NCBI GenBank assembly: GCA_017621755.1
Contig: JAGASL010000063.1
Span: 76,265-115,490, forward strand
Direction: 5' to 3'
DNA from: Clostridia bacterium
Lineage (GTDB): Bacteria > Bacillota > Clostridia > Oscillospirales > CAG-272
Length of the DNA stretch: 39,226 bases
Every line of letters starts with the position of its first letter. The stretch's first letter is position 1. A program made the position numbers and the translations under genes. Shown here piece after piece: positions 23,345 through 32,646 of the stretch. Below the pieces are notes generated by a model. That model saw only the letters and a list, made by a program, of their open reading frames with translations. It made no database searches and was not told the origin of the DNA.

Positions 23345-24007
23345 ATGAAAAAGAGCGTATATTCTTTGATGTTAGACGATGGCGTGGTCGCCGCGATCGA
23401 CCGCCTGGCCTACATGCAGAACACCAACCGGTCAAGCCTTGTCAATCAGATCCTGGCCGAGTATGCCTCCTACGTCACGCCCGAGCAAAGGATCCGCGAG
23501 GCGTTTGGCCGTATATCTGCCATGTTAGATGGGCAGGATAGCTTTCAGCTGGCCATGCAGCCATCGGATACCATGCTTTCCTTCCGCTCGGCCCTTCTTT
23601 ATAAATACAACCCTACCGTGCGCTACAGCGTAGAGCTGTTTCGTAGCAGCACCGGCGAGGTTGGTGAGCTGCGCGTTTCCATGCGCACGCAAAACAGCAC
23701 GCTAACGCAGTATATGATGTGCTTTTATGAGCTGTGGTTGCGCATTGAGCAAAGCCGCATCGGCACCGTTCGTTGTGCCGCCGCAGAGGGGAAGCTCAGC
23801 CGCCGCCTGACGGTGCGGCAAAACAGGCAGGCCGTAGAGGCAGCGCCAAGCCCAGATACGCTTGGCGAGCTGATCGCCGTATACATCCGCACCTTCGACC
23901 GTGGGCTAAAGACCTTTTTCCGCCTGCTGGATGAGCCGGCAGCCGCCGCGCGGGAAATCGATGCGATCTATGCGGAATACCTGCACTCATCACCCTTGAT
24001 TATTTGA
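23345..24007 (+). CDS. Ribbon-helix-helix domain protein upstream of clpB
   Basis: The first 50 residues of this 220-residue protein form a ribbon-helix-helix DNA-binding domain: strand VYSLMLDD, helix VVAAIDRLAYMQN, then TNRSSLVNQILAEYAS. The remaining 170 residues are not recognised; they look mixed alpha/beta with several aromatic and basic residues (YSVELFRSSTGEVGELRVSM) and a helical C-terminus. A strong ribosome binding site (AAAAGGAG) precedes ATG 23345. Only 16 bp separate it from clpB, so they share a transcript. A role as an autoregulator of the chaperone operon is inferred from position; the long C-terminal part could be a sensing domain. Confidence 0.75.
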   Translation: MKKSVYSLMLDDGVVAAIDRLAYMQNTNRSSLVNQILAEYASYVTPEQRIREAFGRISAMLDGQDSFQLAMQPSDTMLSFRSALLYKYNPTVRYSVELFRSSTGEVGELRVSMRTQNSTLTQYMMCFYELWLRIEQSRIGTVRCAAAEGKLSRRLTVRQNRQAVEAAPSPDTLGELIAVYIRTFDRGLKTFFRLLDEPAAAAREIDAIYAEYLHSSPLII

Positions 24008-24023
24008 ATAAGGAGGTCATCAT

Positions 24024-26615
24024 ATGAATCTTCAAAAAGCAACACAAAAAAGCATAGAGGCGCTGCAAAGCGCGCAGAGTCTGGCATCCGCCAGCGGCAA
24101 TCAGCAGATGGAGCAGGCGCACCTGCTGCTGGCGCTGCTCTCAGCGCCGGATGGCCTGGTTGGCACCCTGCTTGAAAAAATGGGCATTGCGCCGCTTGGT
24201 CTGACAGATGAGCTGCGCGCCACAATCGATAAGCTGCCCAAGGTCAGTGGCAGCCGTGAGGCAGACCGGCTGTACGTCTCGCGCGAGCTGGATAACGCCT
24301 TAAACGAGGCAGAGGCACAGGCCGACAAGATGGGGGATAGCTATACCTCGGTCGAGCACCTGTTCCTTGGTCTGCTGGAGCGGCCGGACGAGAGCACCAA
24401 AAAGCTCTTTGCGGCGCATGCCATCAGCCGGGATGGCTTTCTTACCGCCCTGAAGGCGGTGCGCGGTAACCGCCATGTGGAAAGCGACAACCCAGAGGAT
24501 ACCTACGACGTGCTGAAAAAGTACGGGCAGGATCTGGTAGAGCTGGCGCGGGCGCAGAAGCTTGATCCCGTTATCGGGCGGGATGAGGAGATCCGCAACG
24601 TGATCCGCATCCTTTCTCGTAAGACCAAAAACAACCCCTGCCTGATCGGTGAGCCGGGCGTTGGTAAGACCGCCATTGCCGAGGGGCTTGCCCAGCGTAT
24701 CGTGCGCGGCGACGTGCCGGATAATCTGAAAAACCGCACCATCTTCTCACTGGATATGGGGGCGCTGGTGGCCGGTGCCAAGTTCCGTGGCGAGTTTGAG
24801 GAACGCTTGAAGGCGGTGCTTTCCGAGGTGCAGAAGAGCGAGGGGCGCGTGATCCTCTTTATCGACGAGCTGCACACCGTGGTCGGTGCCGGAAAGACGG
24901 ATGGCGCCATGGATGCCGGCAACCTGCTCAAGCCCTTGCTCGCGCGCGGCGAGCTGCATTGCATCGGTGCCACCACGCTGAACGAATATCGCAAGTATAT
25001 TGAAAAGGATGCGGCGCTTGAGAGGCGCTTCCAGCCCGTGCTGGTGCCGGAGCCGACGGTAGAGGATACCATTTCTATCCTGCGTGGGCTTAAAAACCGT
25101 TACGAGGTCTACCACGGCGTGAAGATCCACGATGGCGCGCTGATCACCGCTGCCACGCTTTCCGATCGCTATATCTCTGACCGTTTTTTGCCGGATAAGG
25201 CCATCGACCTGGTAGACGAGGCCTGCGCTTTGATCAAGACGGAAATGAATTCCATGCCTACCGAGCTGGATGAGATCTCGCGCAAGATCATGCAGCTGGA
25301 GATCGAGGAGGCAGCCCTGAAAAAGGAGACCGATAAGCTCTCAAGAGAGCATCTTTCCGAGATCCGTGAGGAGCTGGCCAACCTGCGTGCTCGCTTTGAC
25401 GAAATGAAGGCCAAGTGGGAAGGGGAAAAGAGCGGCATTGAGCGCGTGCAGAAGCTGCGTGAGGAAATAGAGGGCGTGAGTGCCGAGATCGAGCGCGCGC
25501 AGGAAAGCTATGACCTTAGCCGCGCGGCCGAGCTGAAGTACGGCCGCCTGCCTGACCTGCAAAGGGAACTGGCAGAGGAAGAGGAAAAAGCAAAGGATAA
25601 AGCAGGGCAGAGTACGCTTCTGCGCGACACTGTGAATGAAGAAGAGATTGCCCGCATCGTGGCCCGCTGGACCGGTATACCGGTTGCCAAGCTGGTAGAG
25701 GGAGAGCGCGATAAGCTGCTGCGCTTAGAGGAAATTCTCCACCGCCGCGTGATCGGGCAGGATGAGGCTGTTGAAAAGGTGGCCGATGCCATTCTGCGCT
25801 CCCGTGCCGGCATTCGTGACCCGCGCCGGCCAATCGGCTCCTTCCTCTTCCTTGGCCCCACCGGTGTCGGCAAGACCGAGCTTGCTAAGGCGCTGGCCGA
25901 GGCGCTGTTTGACGATGAGCATAATATGGTGCGCATTGATATGAGCGAGTATATGGAAAAATATTCAGTCTCTCGCCTGATCGGTGCCCCTCCCGGCTAC
26001 GTGGGCTATGACGAGGGCGGCCAGCTGACCGAGGCGGTACGCCGCCGCCCCTATTCGGTAGTGCTGTTTGACGAGGTAGAGAAAGCGCACCCCGACGTCT
26101 TTAACGTGCTGCTGCAGGTGCTGGATGACGGTCGTATTACCGATAGCCAGGGCCGTACGGTCGATTTTAAGAATACCATTCTAATTCTTACGTCAAACCT
26201 CGGCTCAGATGTCATTTTAGAGAGCATTGAAAACGGCGAGATCAGCGAAAGCGGCCGTGCCGCGGTAGAGGCGCTTTTGCGCCGCTCCTTCCGCCCGGAA
26301 TTTCTGAACCGGCTGGATGAGACGGTGTTCTATAAGCCGCTCACGCAAGAGAATATGAAGGGCATTGTGGAGCTACTGTTTGCAGATCTATCTCGTCGTA
26401 TGCAGGCACGCGGTCTGCGCGTAGAGATGACGGATGCTGCCAAGGATTACGTTATTCGTTCTGCCTATGATCCCATTTACGGTGCCCGCCCGCTGCGCCG
26501 CTTTTTGCAGGCAAGGGTAGAAACGCTATTGGCCAGAAAGCTGATCGTGGCAGACCCAGAGCCGGATAGTGTTTTGACGGTCGATCACGGCGAGCAGGGG
26601 CTCTATATTCGATAA
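24024..26615 (+). CDS. clpB: ATP-dependent disaggregase ClpB
   Basis: The 863-residue Hsp100 chaperone rescues aggregated proteins with DnaK. It has the Clp N domain (1-145), the first AAA+ module with GEPGVGKT (about 208-215) and [10 protein letters not shown], the coiled-coil middle domain (about 405-530) that marks ClpB rather than ClpC, and the second AAA+ module with GPTGVGKT (about 610-617), [11 protein letters not shown] and the D2 C-terminal domain. All Walker motifs are intact. AAGGAGG precedes the ATG. Confidence 0.97.
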   Translation: MNLQKATQKSIEALQSAQSLASASGNQQMEQAHLLLALLSAPDGLVGTLLEKMGIAPLGLTDELRATIDKLPKVSGSREADRLYVSRELDNALNEAEAQADKMGDSYTSVEHLFLGLLERPDESTKKLFAAHAISRDGFLTALKAVRGNRHVESDNPEDTYDVLKKYGQDLVELARAQKLDPVIGRDEEIRNVIRILSRKTKNNPCLIGEPGVGKTAIAEGLAQRIVRGDVPDNLKNRTIFSLDMGALVAGAKFRGEFEERLKAVLSEVQKSEGRVILFIDELHTVVGAGKTDGAMDAGNLLKPLLARGELHCIGATTLNEYRKYIEKDAALERRFQPVLVPEPTVEDTISILRGLKNRYEVYHGVKIHDGALITAATLSDRYISDRFLPDKAIDLVDEACALIKTEMNSMPTELDEISRKIMQLEIEEAALKKETDKLSREHLSEIREELANLRARFDEMKAKWEGEKSGIERVQKLREEIEGVSAEIERAQESYDLSRAAELKYGRLPDLQRELAEEEEKAKDKAGQSTLLRDTVNEEEIARIVARWTGIPVAKLVEGERDKLLRLEEILHRRVIGQDEAVEKVADAILRSRAGIRDPRRPIGSFLFLGPTGVGKTELAKALAEALFDDEHNMVRIDMSEYMEKYSVSRLIGAPPGYVGYDEGGQLTEAVRRRPYSVVLFDEVEKAHPDVFNVLLQVLDDGRITDSQGRTVDFKNTILILTSNLGSDVILESIENGEISESGRAAVEALLRRSFRPEFLNRLDETVFYKPLTQENMKGIVELLFADLSRRMQARGLRVEMTDAAKDYVIRSAYDPIYGARPLRRFLQARVETLLARKLIVADPEPDSVLTVDHGEQGLYIR

Positions 26616-26625
26616 CCCAAACAAG

Positions 26626-26656
26626 GTGCCGATGAAAAAACATCGGCACTTTTTTT
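26626..26656 (+). terminator. Intrinsic terminator of the clpB operon
   Basis: GTGCCGATG and CATCGGCAC pair perfectly (9 bp) around six adenines and are followed directly by seven T residues, 10 bp after the clpB stop. Confidence 0.95.
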
Positions 26657-26666
26657 GCGTTGTTGC

Positions 26667-26695
26667 TTGCAATATCGGAAAAAATGTGGTATACT
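26667..26695 (+). promoter_or_regulatory. Promoter of the repeat lipoprotein gene
   Basis: TTGCAA (26667-26672) and TATACT (26690-26695) have a 17-bp spacer, with TGG before the -10 box as an extended -10 element. The start codon follows 44 bp later. Confidence 0.75.
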
Positions 26696-26739
26696 AAAAA
26701 TTACATTAATTCGTATTCGAAAAGAAATGGGGGAAAACG

Positions 26740-27309
26740 ATGAAAAAACACTGGTTCGGCATGGTACTTTTGCTGCTTTGCGCACTGTCATTCTGCGCCT
26801 GCGGAGGCGGCGAGACCGCGCAGCCCGGCATCGAGGACCCCTGTACCGTTACCTATACCTGGTACCTCTCTACCTCTATGGAGGAGCCGCACAGCTATTC
26901 GGTAGAGATCCCACGTGGCAGCCTGGCGCAGAACATCTCATTGCCGGGGGATGATGCCTATAAGCTGGAGGGCTGGTATTACGGCGACCGAAAGTGGGAT
27001 TTTCTGAGGCCGGTAGAAAAGGATATCGTGCTGGAGGCTAATTGGTCACGGCGTGATTATACCGTCTCTTATATGATAGGTGATTACGTGCGCGCTGAGG
27101 CCTTGTTCTGTTATGGTGAAAAGGCTGGTGACCCATATGCCGAAAACCCCGAGCGCTTTACCGATACCGACGAATGGAAGGAAATGCTAGAAAAAGGCTA
27201 CACCTTCGCCGGATGGGCACTTGACGGCCATTTGTGGGATTTTGAAAATGATATTGTAAAAAAGGACATGGTGTTAGAGGCACTGTTCGTGCCGGCAGAA
27301 AACGGATAA
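26740..27309 (+). CDS. Lipoprotein with two Listeria-Bacteroides (InlB B-type) repeats
   Basis: The 189-residue product has a signal peptide ending in the lipobox SFCAC (Cys21), so it should be anchored outside the membrane. Two beta-grasp repeats of the Flg_new/InlB-B type follow: one around KLEGWYYGDRKWDF with IVLEANW (about 78-107), and one around TFAGWALDGHLWDF with MVLEALF (about 145-185). Such repeats are found in surface proteins of gut Firmicutes and are thought to mediate contacts. It has its own extended promoter and a GGGGG ribosome binding site. The ligand is unknown. Confidence 0.8.
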   Translation: MKKHWFGMVLLLLCALSFCACGGGETAQPGIEDPCTVTYTWYLSTSMEEPHSYSVEIPRGSLAQNISLPGDDAYKLEGWYYGDRKWDFLRPVEKDIVLEANWSRRDYTVSYMIGDYVRAEALFCYGEKAGDPYAENPERFTDTDEWKEMLEKGYTFAGWALDGHLWDFENDIVKKDMVLEALFVPAENG

Positions 27310-27326
27310 ATCTTTGTTGAAAGGGC

Positions 27327-27343
27327 GCCGCGTAGCGGCTTTT
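27327..27343 (+). terminator. Short GC hairpin with T tail after the lipoprotein gene
   Basis: GCCGC and GCGGC pair around GTA and are followed by TTTT. It may be a weak terminator between the lipoprotein gene and the phosphoesterase gene, and it argues against a start codon for the latter upstream of it. Its GTA loop recalls those of the 8.1-kb array. Confidence 0.4.
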
Positions 27344-27352
27344 GATATAACG

Positions 27353-28450
27353 ATGAAAGACTTTCTCGCCTGTTTACCCAATGTGTTCGTTGTTCATGAC
27401 GATTATCAGATCGTTATTAATCTAAAGGAGCCGGGCATCTGCCGCTTGCGCATTGGCAACCGCGATGTATATGAGCCAGGCTACGGCGTTTACCGCACCG
27501 AGCGTAAGGTGCATAAATTCACCTTTCCGCAAAAAATTTTGGATACAGCCTGCTCCTACACCGTTTTCTTTCGCGGCGTAACAGAAAGAAAGGCCTATTT
27601 TTCGGTTACCGATGAGCAAGAGGAGGCTGAGACCTTCGCCTTTCACCCCATTACCAAAGAGGATGATATCCGTGCCGTTTATATTGCCGATGTGCACGGC
27701 AACTACAGCCCCAATAACTACCCGGCTGCCGAGCGCGCCGTGGCCGCCTTCGGCGAGGTGGATTTTTACATTGTAAACGGTGATATCGGCGAGATCGAGA
27801 CCGAGCAGATGCTGGTAGAGATCAACGCCTTTATCGGCCGCATCAGCCGCGGTGAGAAGCCCGTGATCATTGGCCGCGGCAATCACGATACCCGCGGCAG
27901 GCTGGCAGAGCAGCTGCCCGATCATATTGCTACCGATGGCGAAAAAACCTATTTTAACTTTACGCTTGGCCCGATTGGTGGCTTGGTGCTTGATTGCGGT
28001 GAGGATAAGCTGGATAATAACGTCGAATACGGCGGCGTGAATTGCTTTGAGCCCTATCGTGCTGCCGAGGCGCGCGATCTTACCCGTATGAAGATGCCAG
28101 ATGCCAAATATACCATGGCCATTTCACATGTTGCCTTTATGACCAATACGGCCATGCACGGTGTCTTTGATATTATGCCCGCCACCTATGAGATCTTTGG
28201 CCGTGCGCTGAACCGCATGAATCCGGATTTCTTTATCGCCGGCCACAGCCACCGCTTTGAGTTTTACCCGGCCGATTATGCCGGTTCCAAGATCCCGCAT
28301 CGCTATCCGGTCATTGTAGGCTCGCGTTTAGATAAGGACGGCTATGCCTGCACGGGTCTGGTGCTGCGTGATAGCAGCGTTACCTTTACACACCTGCTCA
28401 GCGATGGCTCGCAGCTGGATACCTTTGGTATTCCGCGCAGGGGGCATTAA
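27353..28450 (+). CDS. Calcineurin-like metallophosphoesterase
   Basis: This protein (365 residues from ATG 27353) has an N-terminal beta-sandwich-like part (to about residue 110) and a two-metal phosphoesterase domain with YIADVHGNY, YIVNGDIGE, GRGNHDTRG, ISHVAF and AGHSHRF. All five metal-binding blocks are present. It has no signal peptide. The start is uncertain: neither ATG 27353 nor an in-frame TTG at 27314 has a good ribosome binding site. The domain order resembles purple acid phosphatase-like proteins with an N-terminal Ig-like domain. Substrate unknown. The alpha/beta hydrolase gene follows after three bases. Confidence 0.85.
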   Translation: MKDFLACLPNVFVVHDDYQIVINLKEPGICRLRIGNRDVYEPGYGVYRTERKVHKFTFPQKILDTACSYTVFFRGVTERKAYFSVTDEQEEAETFAFHPITKEDDIRAVYIADVHGNYSPNNYPAAERAVAAFGEVDFYIVNGDIGEIETEQMLVEINAFIGRISRGEKPVIIGRGNHDTRGRLAEQLPDHIATDGEKTYFNFTLGPIGGLVLDCGEDKLDNNVEYGGVNCFEPYRAAEARDLTRMKMPDAKYTMAISHVAFMTNTAMHGVFDIMPATYEIFGRALNRMNPDFFIAGHSHRFEFYPADYAGSKIPHRYPVIVGSRLDKDGYACTGLVLRDSSVTFTHLLSDGSQLDTFGIPRRGH

Positions 28451-28453
28451 GCC

Positions 28454-29401
28454 ATGCACCCCGTTTTGATCGCTGCGCTGGCGCTGGTAGGCTTGTTGCT
28501 GTTGGCCTACGCGGTACTATGTCTTTCGGTATTTCGCTTTGCCTTTCTGCGCAAGAAAAAGCAGGGGCGTGCTAAGATAGAGGCTACGCTTGCCCACGTG
28601 GGACAGTACCGTGAGCTTGTGGCGAACGGTATTGCCAGCGTAGACGCCATGCCGAGCGAGGAGATCATCATCCGCTCGCAGGATGGGCTGTCGCTATTTG
28701 GCCGCCTGTATGGGGAAGAGGGGGCAGCGGCCACCATCGTTCTCTTTCACGGCTATCGCTCGTTTGGCGAAAATGATTTTAACGGCATCTTCCCCTATTA
28801 TATCGGCAAGCGCGGCTACCGCATTCTGCTGGTTGACCAGCGTGCCCACGGAAAGAGCGAGGGGAGATACATCACCTTTGGTATTCACGAGCGGCGTGAT
28901 TGCGCCGCCTGGGCGCACTACCTGGCCAAGCGATTTGGCCCTGATCACAAGATCGTGTTAGACGGTATGTCAATGGGTGCCGCCACCGTGATGATGGCGC
29001 TGGGTGAGCCGCTGCCGCCAAACGTGGTGGGCATCATTGCCGATTGCGGTTATTCCTCGCCCATGGATATTTTGCGGCACGTAGGCGCGAACATGAAGCT
29101 GCCTTTGCCGCTGATCATGCCTACGGTAATATGGCTTTGCCGCGTGCTGGCACGCTTTGACCCGCGAGAGACCAGCGCACGCGAGGCAGTAGCGACATCG
29201 CCACTGCCAAAGCTGTTCGTGCATGGTAAGGCTGATGATTTTGTGCCATACGCGATGGGCAAGGCGCTGTTTGATGCCGCCCAAGAGCCAAAATATATGG
29301 TCTCGGTCGATGAGGCTGGGCACGGGATGAGCTTTCTTTACGACCAAGAGGCTGTCCTTGCTGCTTTAGGTGCATTTTTAGATAAAATCGTGGAAAGATA
29401 A
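28454..29401 (+). CDS. Membrane-anchored alpha/beta hydrolase
   Basis: The 315-residue protein has an N-terminal membrane helix (about 4-30) followed by a basic stretch (RKKKQGRAK), then an alpha/beta hydrolase fold with the oxyanion region FHGYRS, the nucleophile elbow GMSMGA (Ser173), the acid near HGKADDFVP (Asp261 or Asp262) and His290 in DEAGHG. The family often includes esterases and BEM46-like hydrolases. It lies directly behind the phosphoesterase gene, with a gap of three bases, so they are probably co-expressed. A hairpin follows it. Confidence 0.88.
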   Translation: MHPVLIAALALVGLLLLAYAVLCLSVFRFAFLRKKKQGRAKIEATLAHVGQYRELVANGIASVDAMPSEEIIIRSQDGLSLFGRLYGEEGAAATIVLFHGYRSFGENDFNGIFPYYIGKRGYRILLVDQRAHGKSEGRYITFGIHERRDCAAWAHYLAKRFGPDHKIVLDGMSMGAATVMMALGEPLPPNVVGIIADCGYSSPMDILRHVGANMKLPLPLIMPTVIWLCRVLARFDPRETSAREAVATSPLPKLFVHGKADDFVPYAMGKALFDAAQEPKYMVSVDEAGHGMSFLYDQEAVLAALGAFLDKIVER

Positions 29402-29402
29402 A

Positions 29403-29426
29403 CAGGCAGAGCACCCGCTCTGCCTG
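29403..29426 (+). terminator. Hairpin after the alpha/beta hydrolase gene
   Basis: CAGGCAGAGC and GCTCTGCCTG pair perfectly (10 bp) around ACCC, followed by ATTTGT. The T tail is short, so read-through into the next gene is likely. Confidence 0.6.
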
Positions 29427-29440
29427 ATTTGTAATCGCAC

Positions 29441-30319
29441 ATGAAGATATTGATCAACGAGGGTGACGGTGGGCTTTGCATTCGTGATTTTTTGCGCTCA
29501 CGCCTGCAGATGTCTACGCGGTGCCTGGTGTTCTTGAAAAGCGAGGTGGGGCGCATTACCGTAAACGGCGTGCCCAAGACCGTTCGCCATATTCTTTCCC
29601 CGGGTGAGGAGCTTTGCTTGCGCCTGGGGGAGGGGGAGAGCGACGGTATGCCGCTACCGGCGCAGGATAAGCTGCCCTTTGCGATCTTGGCCTATGACGA
29701 TTGGTTCTTGGCCGTCAACAAGCCGGCCGGTATGCCCACGCATCAATCCTTTCACCATTATGGCGATACCTTGGCTGATGCCATTATTGCCGCCTGTGGT
29801 AGGCCGGTGGTGGTTCACGCCATCACCCGCTTAGACCAGGATACCAGCGGCGTGGTGCTATTGGCCCGCCATCGTCTGGCTGCCGGCTTTTTCGGCCGTG
29901 CCATGGCAAACGGTGAATTTGAAAAGATCTATTATGCGATCACCGAGCGTCCACCCACGCCGCGTGCCGGCCGCATGACCGACTATATCGCCCGTGAGGG
30001 CGAAAGCATCATTCGCCGCACGGTGGTGCCGGCGGGGGCAGGGGATCTGGCCATTACCGATTATGAAACGGTCAGCGAGCGCCCAGGCCGTGCGCTTTTG
30101 CGCCTCTCTCCGCGCACTGGGCGCACCCATCAGCTGCGTGTGCAGCTTTCTTCTCGCGATCTGCCCATCGTGGGTGATGATTTTTACGGCGGCTCGCTTG
30201 CCATGCCGCGCTCGGCGCTGCATGCCGCGCGCCTCTCCTTCCCGCACCCGGCTGGCGGGTGCGTGACGGTAGAAGCGCCCCTGCCGCCCGATATGGAACA
30301 GTATTACCATGAGGTATAA
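29441..30319 (+). CDS. RluA-family pseudouridine synthase
   Basis: The 292-residue enzyme isomerises uridine in rRNA or tRNA. An S4-like N-terminal region (1-60, with VGRITVNGVPKTVRH) is followed by the catalytic domain with LAVNKPAGMPTH, HAITRLDQDTSGVVLLA (catalytic Asp132) and SPRTGRTHQLRVQL. The order is that of the RluD/YhcT group. The ribosome binding site is poor. The target uridine cannot be told from sequence alone. Confidence 0.93.
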   Translation: MKILINEGDGGLCIRDFLRSRLQMSTRCLVFLKSEVGRITVNGVPKTVRHILSPGEELCLRLGEGESDGMPLPAQDKLPFAILAYDDWFLAVNKPAGMPTHQSFHHYGDTLADAIIAACGRPVVVHAITRLDQDTSGVVLLARHRLAAGFFGRAMANGEFEKIYYAITERPPTPRAGRMTDYIAREGESIIRRTVVPAGAGDLAITDYETVSERPGRALLRLSPRTGRTHQLRVQLSSRDLPIVGDDFYGGSLAMPRSALHAARLSFPHPAGGCVTVEAPLPPDMEQYYHEV

Positions 30320-30323
30320 CAGT

Positions 30324-31439
30324 ATGGAAGAAAAAAAGCAATCCCCCGTGGCATCTGCCTGGCGTACCCTGCGCACCTATGTGCCGGTGGCGGCGATGGT
30401 CACGCTGGCCTTAACGCTGGTGTGCGCCGTTTTGCATATCATTGCCCGCTTCAGCACCCCGTTTGCCGATTGGGTGAATACCGTGCCGGCAGCTGGTGTG
30501 CGCTTTGTCTTGGCCAAGATCAGCGACATGTTGCCCTTTTCGATCGCCGAGCTGCTGATCATGGCGCTGCCGGCCATTTTGGTCTTTTTGATCGTTGGGG
30601 CCGTGCATTATGCCAAAAGCAAGCGGGGCTTTTGGCGCTACCTGACTGCTATGCTGTCGGCGCTTGGGCTGCTGTATTCGCTTTTTGTGCTTACCATCGG
30701 CTGCGGCTATCATGCCACCACGCTGGATCAGCAGTTAGGGCTCACGCGGGAAAAGGTTTCGGCTGCCGCGCTGTATGAGACGGCAGAGCTCCTGCTGGAA
30801 GAAACCGCCGTCCGGTCAGAGGAGATCGCCCGGGTAGAGGGGGCATCCACCATGCCGCTCTCGTTTGCGGGGATGAACGACCGCCTGCTGGAGGCCTATG
30901 AGCAGGTGAGCAAGGATCATCCCTTTATTCAAAGCATGCGCAGCCGCCTGAAGGCGGTCACGCTTAGCGAGGCCATGTCCTACACGCATATTACCGGCGT
31001 GTATACCTATATGACGGGCGAGGCGAATCTGAATATCGCTTTCCCCGATTACACCTTGCCCTTTACCGCCGCCCACGAGCTGGCGCACCAGCGCGGCATC
31101 GCGCGGGAGGATGAGGCAAACTTCGTTGCCTTTTTGGTCTGCATCGCCTCAGATGACCCGTATATCCAGTACAGCGGCTATTTTAATATGTTGGAATACG
31201 TTTCCTCTGCCCTCTATCAAGCAGACCCGGAGATGTATTACGCACTGCTTGACCGGTATAGCGAGGGTATGCGGCAGGAAACGATCGCCTATCGCGCCTT
31301 CTTCGAAAAATACCAGGATTCGGTGGTAGGCGAGATCAGCGGCAATATCAACAATTCCTACCTGCAAATGCAGGGAACGCCCGGCACACAAAGCTATGGC
31401 ATGGTGGTAGACCTTGCCGTGGCGTATTATAAAAAGTAA
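30324..31439 (+). CDS. DUF3810 membrane protein with zinc-peptidase motif
   Basis: The 371-residue protein has about three membrane helices in the first 130 residues and an extracytoplasmic or soluble part with HELAHQRG (His251, Glu252, His255) followed by REDEANFVAF, a likely glutamate third ligand. This matches DUF3810 (PF12725), a predicted membrane metallopeptidase. ATG 30324 follows GAGGT at 8 bp; an in-frame ATG at 30309 overlaps the gene before. The substrate is not known. Confidence 0.85.
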   Translation: MEEKKQSPVASAWRTLRTYVPVAAMVTLALTLVCAVLHIIARFSTPFADWVNTVPAAGVRFVLAKISDMLPFSIAELLIMALPAILVFLIVGAVHYAKSKRGFWRYLTAMLSALGLLYSLFVLTIGCGYHATTLDQQLGLTREKVSAAALYETAELLLEETAVRSEEIARVEGASTMPLSFAGMNDRLLEAYEQVSKDHPFIQSMRSRLKAVTLSEAMSYTHITGVYTYMTGEANLNIAFPDYTLPFTAAHELAHQRGIAREDEANFVAFLVCIASDDPYIQYSGYFNMLEYVSSALYQADPEMYYALLDRYSEGMRQETIAYRAFFEKYQDSVVGEISGNINNSYLQMQGTPGTQSYGMVVDLAVAYYKK

Positions 31440-31479
31440 AGCAAAAGCACGAAAGGCTTACCTTTCGTGCTTTTGCTTT
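31438..31479. terminator. Bidirectional terminator overlapping both convergent genes
   Basis: A perfect 19-bp inverted repeat around CTTA begins in the stop codon of the DUF3810 gene. Its right arm codes for the last six residues of the opposite gene, whose stop codon lies in the loop. T-rich tracts occur inside the arms. Confidence 0.8.
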
Positions 31480-32621
31480 GTGCGATAATAGGCAGAAAGA
31501 AAATGCACCGCCGCCGTGCCGTAGTAGCGGTCGGGCAGGATCGTCGCATAGGCGCGAGAGAATAGCGCCAGTGCCTCCGCCGTGGCAGATATGCCGGCAA
31601 GCGAGGCAACGATCAGAATATTTGGCGCATCCTGCACCAGGTAAAAATCATCGGTATTGTTGCTGCCGCAGGGGTAGAGAGAGGGCAGCCTGCCCCATTT
31701 TTCGTTCTTTTTTTCTTCCCAGCGCAGGGTGTGGTAATCTGTTGCCTGCGAGGGGAGTGTGGTGATGCGCTCGATGGCCGATTGTGTTTTTACTACGCAG
31801 CTAAGCGCATAGGCAGCCACCTCCTGCATCACGGTGGTATAGCGCTCCTGATAGCCCTTTTCCTGTTCGGCATCGCGGCATATCCATAGGGCGCATTGCA
31901 TTTGCTGCAGCGCGTACAGGTGCCAGTAGCTGCTCATGGGCAGGGAATGGGCGAGCGCTTCGTCTCTTTTTTCTTGGTAGAGGGAAAGCCAATGCGAGTC
32001 ACCGCTTGCGCGCCAGGCGGCTAGGTAGATCATGGGCAGGCGGCAGTGCTCGTGATTGCCAAGTGTATCGCCCCACATTGTGGTATATAAAGAGGGGCCG
32101 CCATCCTCACGCAAAAGGTCATAGCCGGTCTCTTTCGTTACGTTTTTCTCGCACCGCCGCGCAACACGCACCAAGGCCTCGGCAATTGCCGCCTGCTCTT
32201 GTGCGTTGCAAAGCGGCGAGCGTAGATAACGGTAAAGCCCGAACACCAGCATGGTGTACTGGTCGCGCGAGGAATCGGGGTAGTGGCTTGTGCCGTCTAT
32301 GGGGGAAAGACCACGTGGAATAAAGCCCTCGCTTTTGGCGGCAGCAGCGCAGCGCAAAAGCCCGCCTGCCAAGCGCTTGGCAAGTGTAGCAGCTTCCTCG
32401 CTGCCATCCTGCTCATAGCGGCAAAGGCAGGCATCCAGCATGGTGCTACTGTCGATCATGCAATCGTCAAGCCCTGTGCCGTAGCCGCAGGGGTTCGGGC
32501 GGCAGGCCACTATCTCCTCGGCTGTGGGAAAGCCATGCCCGTCTGTAATTGTGTGGCCGTAAAGCAGATCTGTCTTTGGGTGCAGCGAATGGTGGATCAG
32601 ATTTTTCCACGAATTCCGCAT
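31458..32621 (-). CDS. Hypothetical protein, probable alpha/alpha-barrel glycosidase-like fold
   Basis: The 387-residue product is mostly helical and looks like a six-hairpin glycosidase-type (alpha/alpha) barrel. Suggestive stretches are GTGLDDCMIDSSTMLDAC, GFIPRGLSPIDGTSHYPDSS with RDQYTMLVFGLYRYL, and HEHCRLPMIYLAAW. It has no signal peptide, so it would act in the cytoplasm. ATG 32621 is preceded by GAAGGA; an in-frame ATG at 32657 overlaps the TtcA-like gene. I cannot name an activity. A role in breakdown of oligosaccharides is possible but unproven. Confidence 0.7.
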   Translation of the reverse strand: MRNSWKNLIHHSLHPKTDLLYGHTITDGHGFPTAEEIVACRPNPCGYGTGLDDCMIDSSTMLDACLCRYEQDGSEEAATLAKRLAGGLLRCAAAAKSEGFIPRGLSPIDGTSHYPDSSRDQYTMLVFGLYRYLRSPLCNAQEQAAIAEALVRVARRCEKNVTKETGYDLLREDGGPSLYTTMWGDTLGNHEHCRLPMIYLAAWRASGDSHWLSLYQEKRDEALAHSLPMSSYWHLYALQQMQCALWICRDAEQEKGYQERYTTVMQEVAAYALSCVVKTQSAIERITTLPSQATDYHTLRWEEKKNEKWGRLPSLYPCGSNNTDDFYLVQDAPNILIVASLAGISATAEALALFSRAYATILPDRYYGTAAVHFLSAYYRTKQKHER

Positions 32622-32646
32622 ATCCTTTTCCTTCGGCAGAAAGATG

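Noticed and set aside
23200..23345. CIRCE or CtsR operator upstream of the clpB operon
   Set aside because: No TTAGCACTC-N9-GAGTGCTAA and no tandem GGTCAAA/AGTCAAA heptads are present.
27314..27352. TTG start for the metallophosphoesterase
   Set aside because: It would place a GC hairpin with T tail in the coding region and lacks a good ribosome binding site; ATG 27353 is preferred, with reserve.
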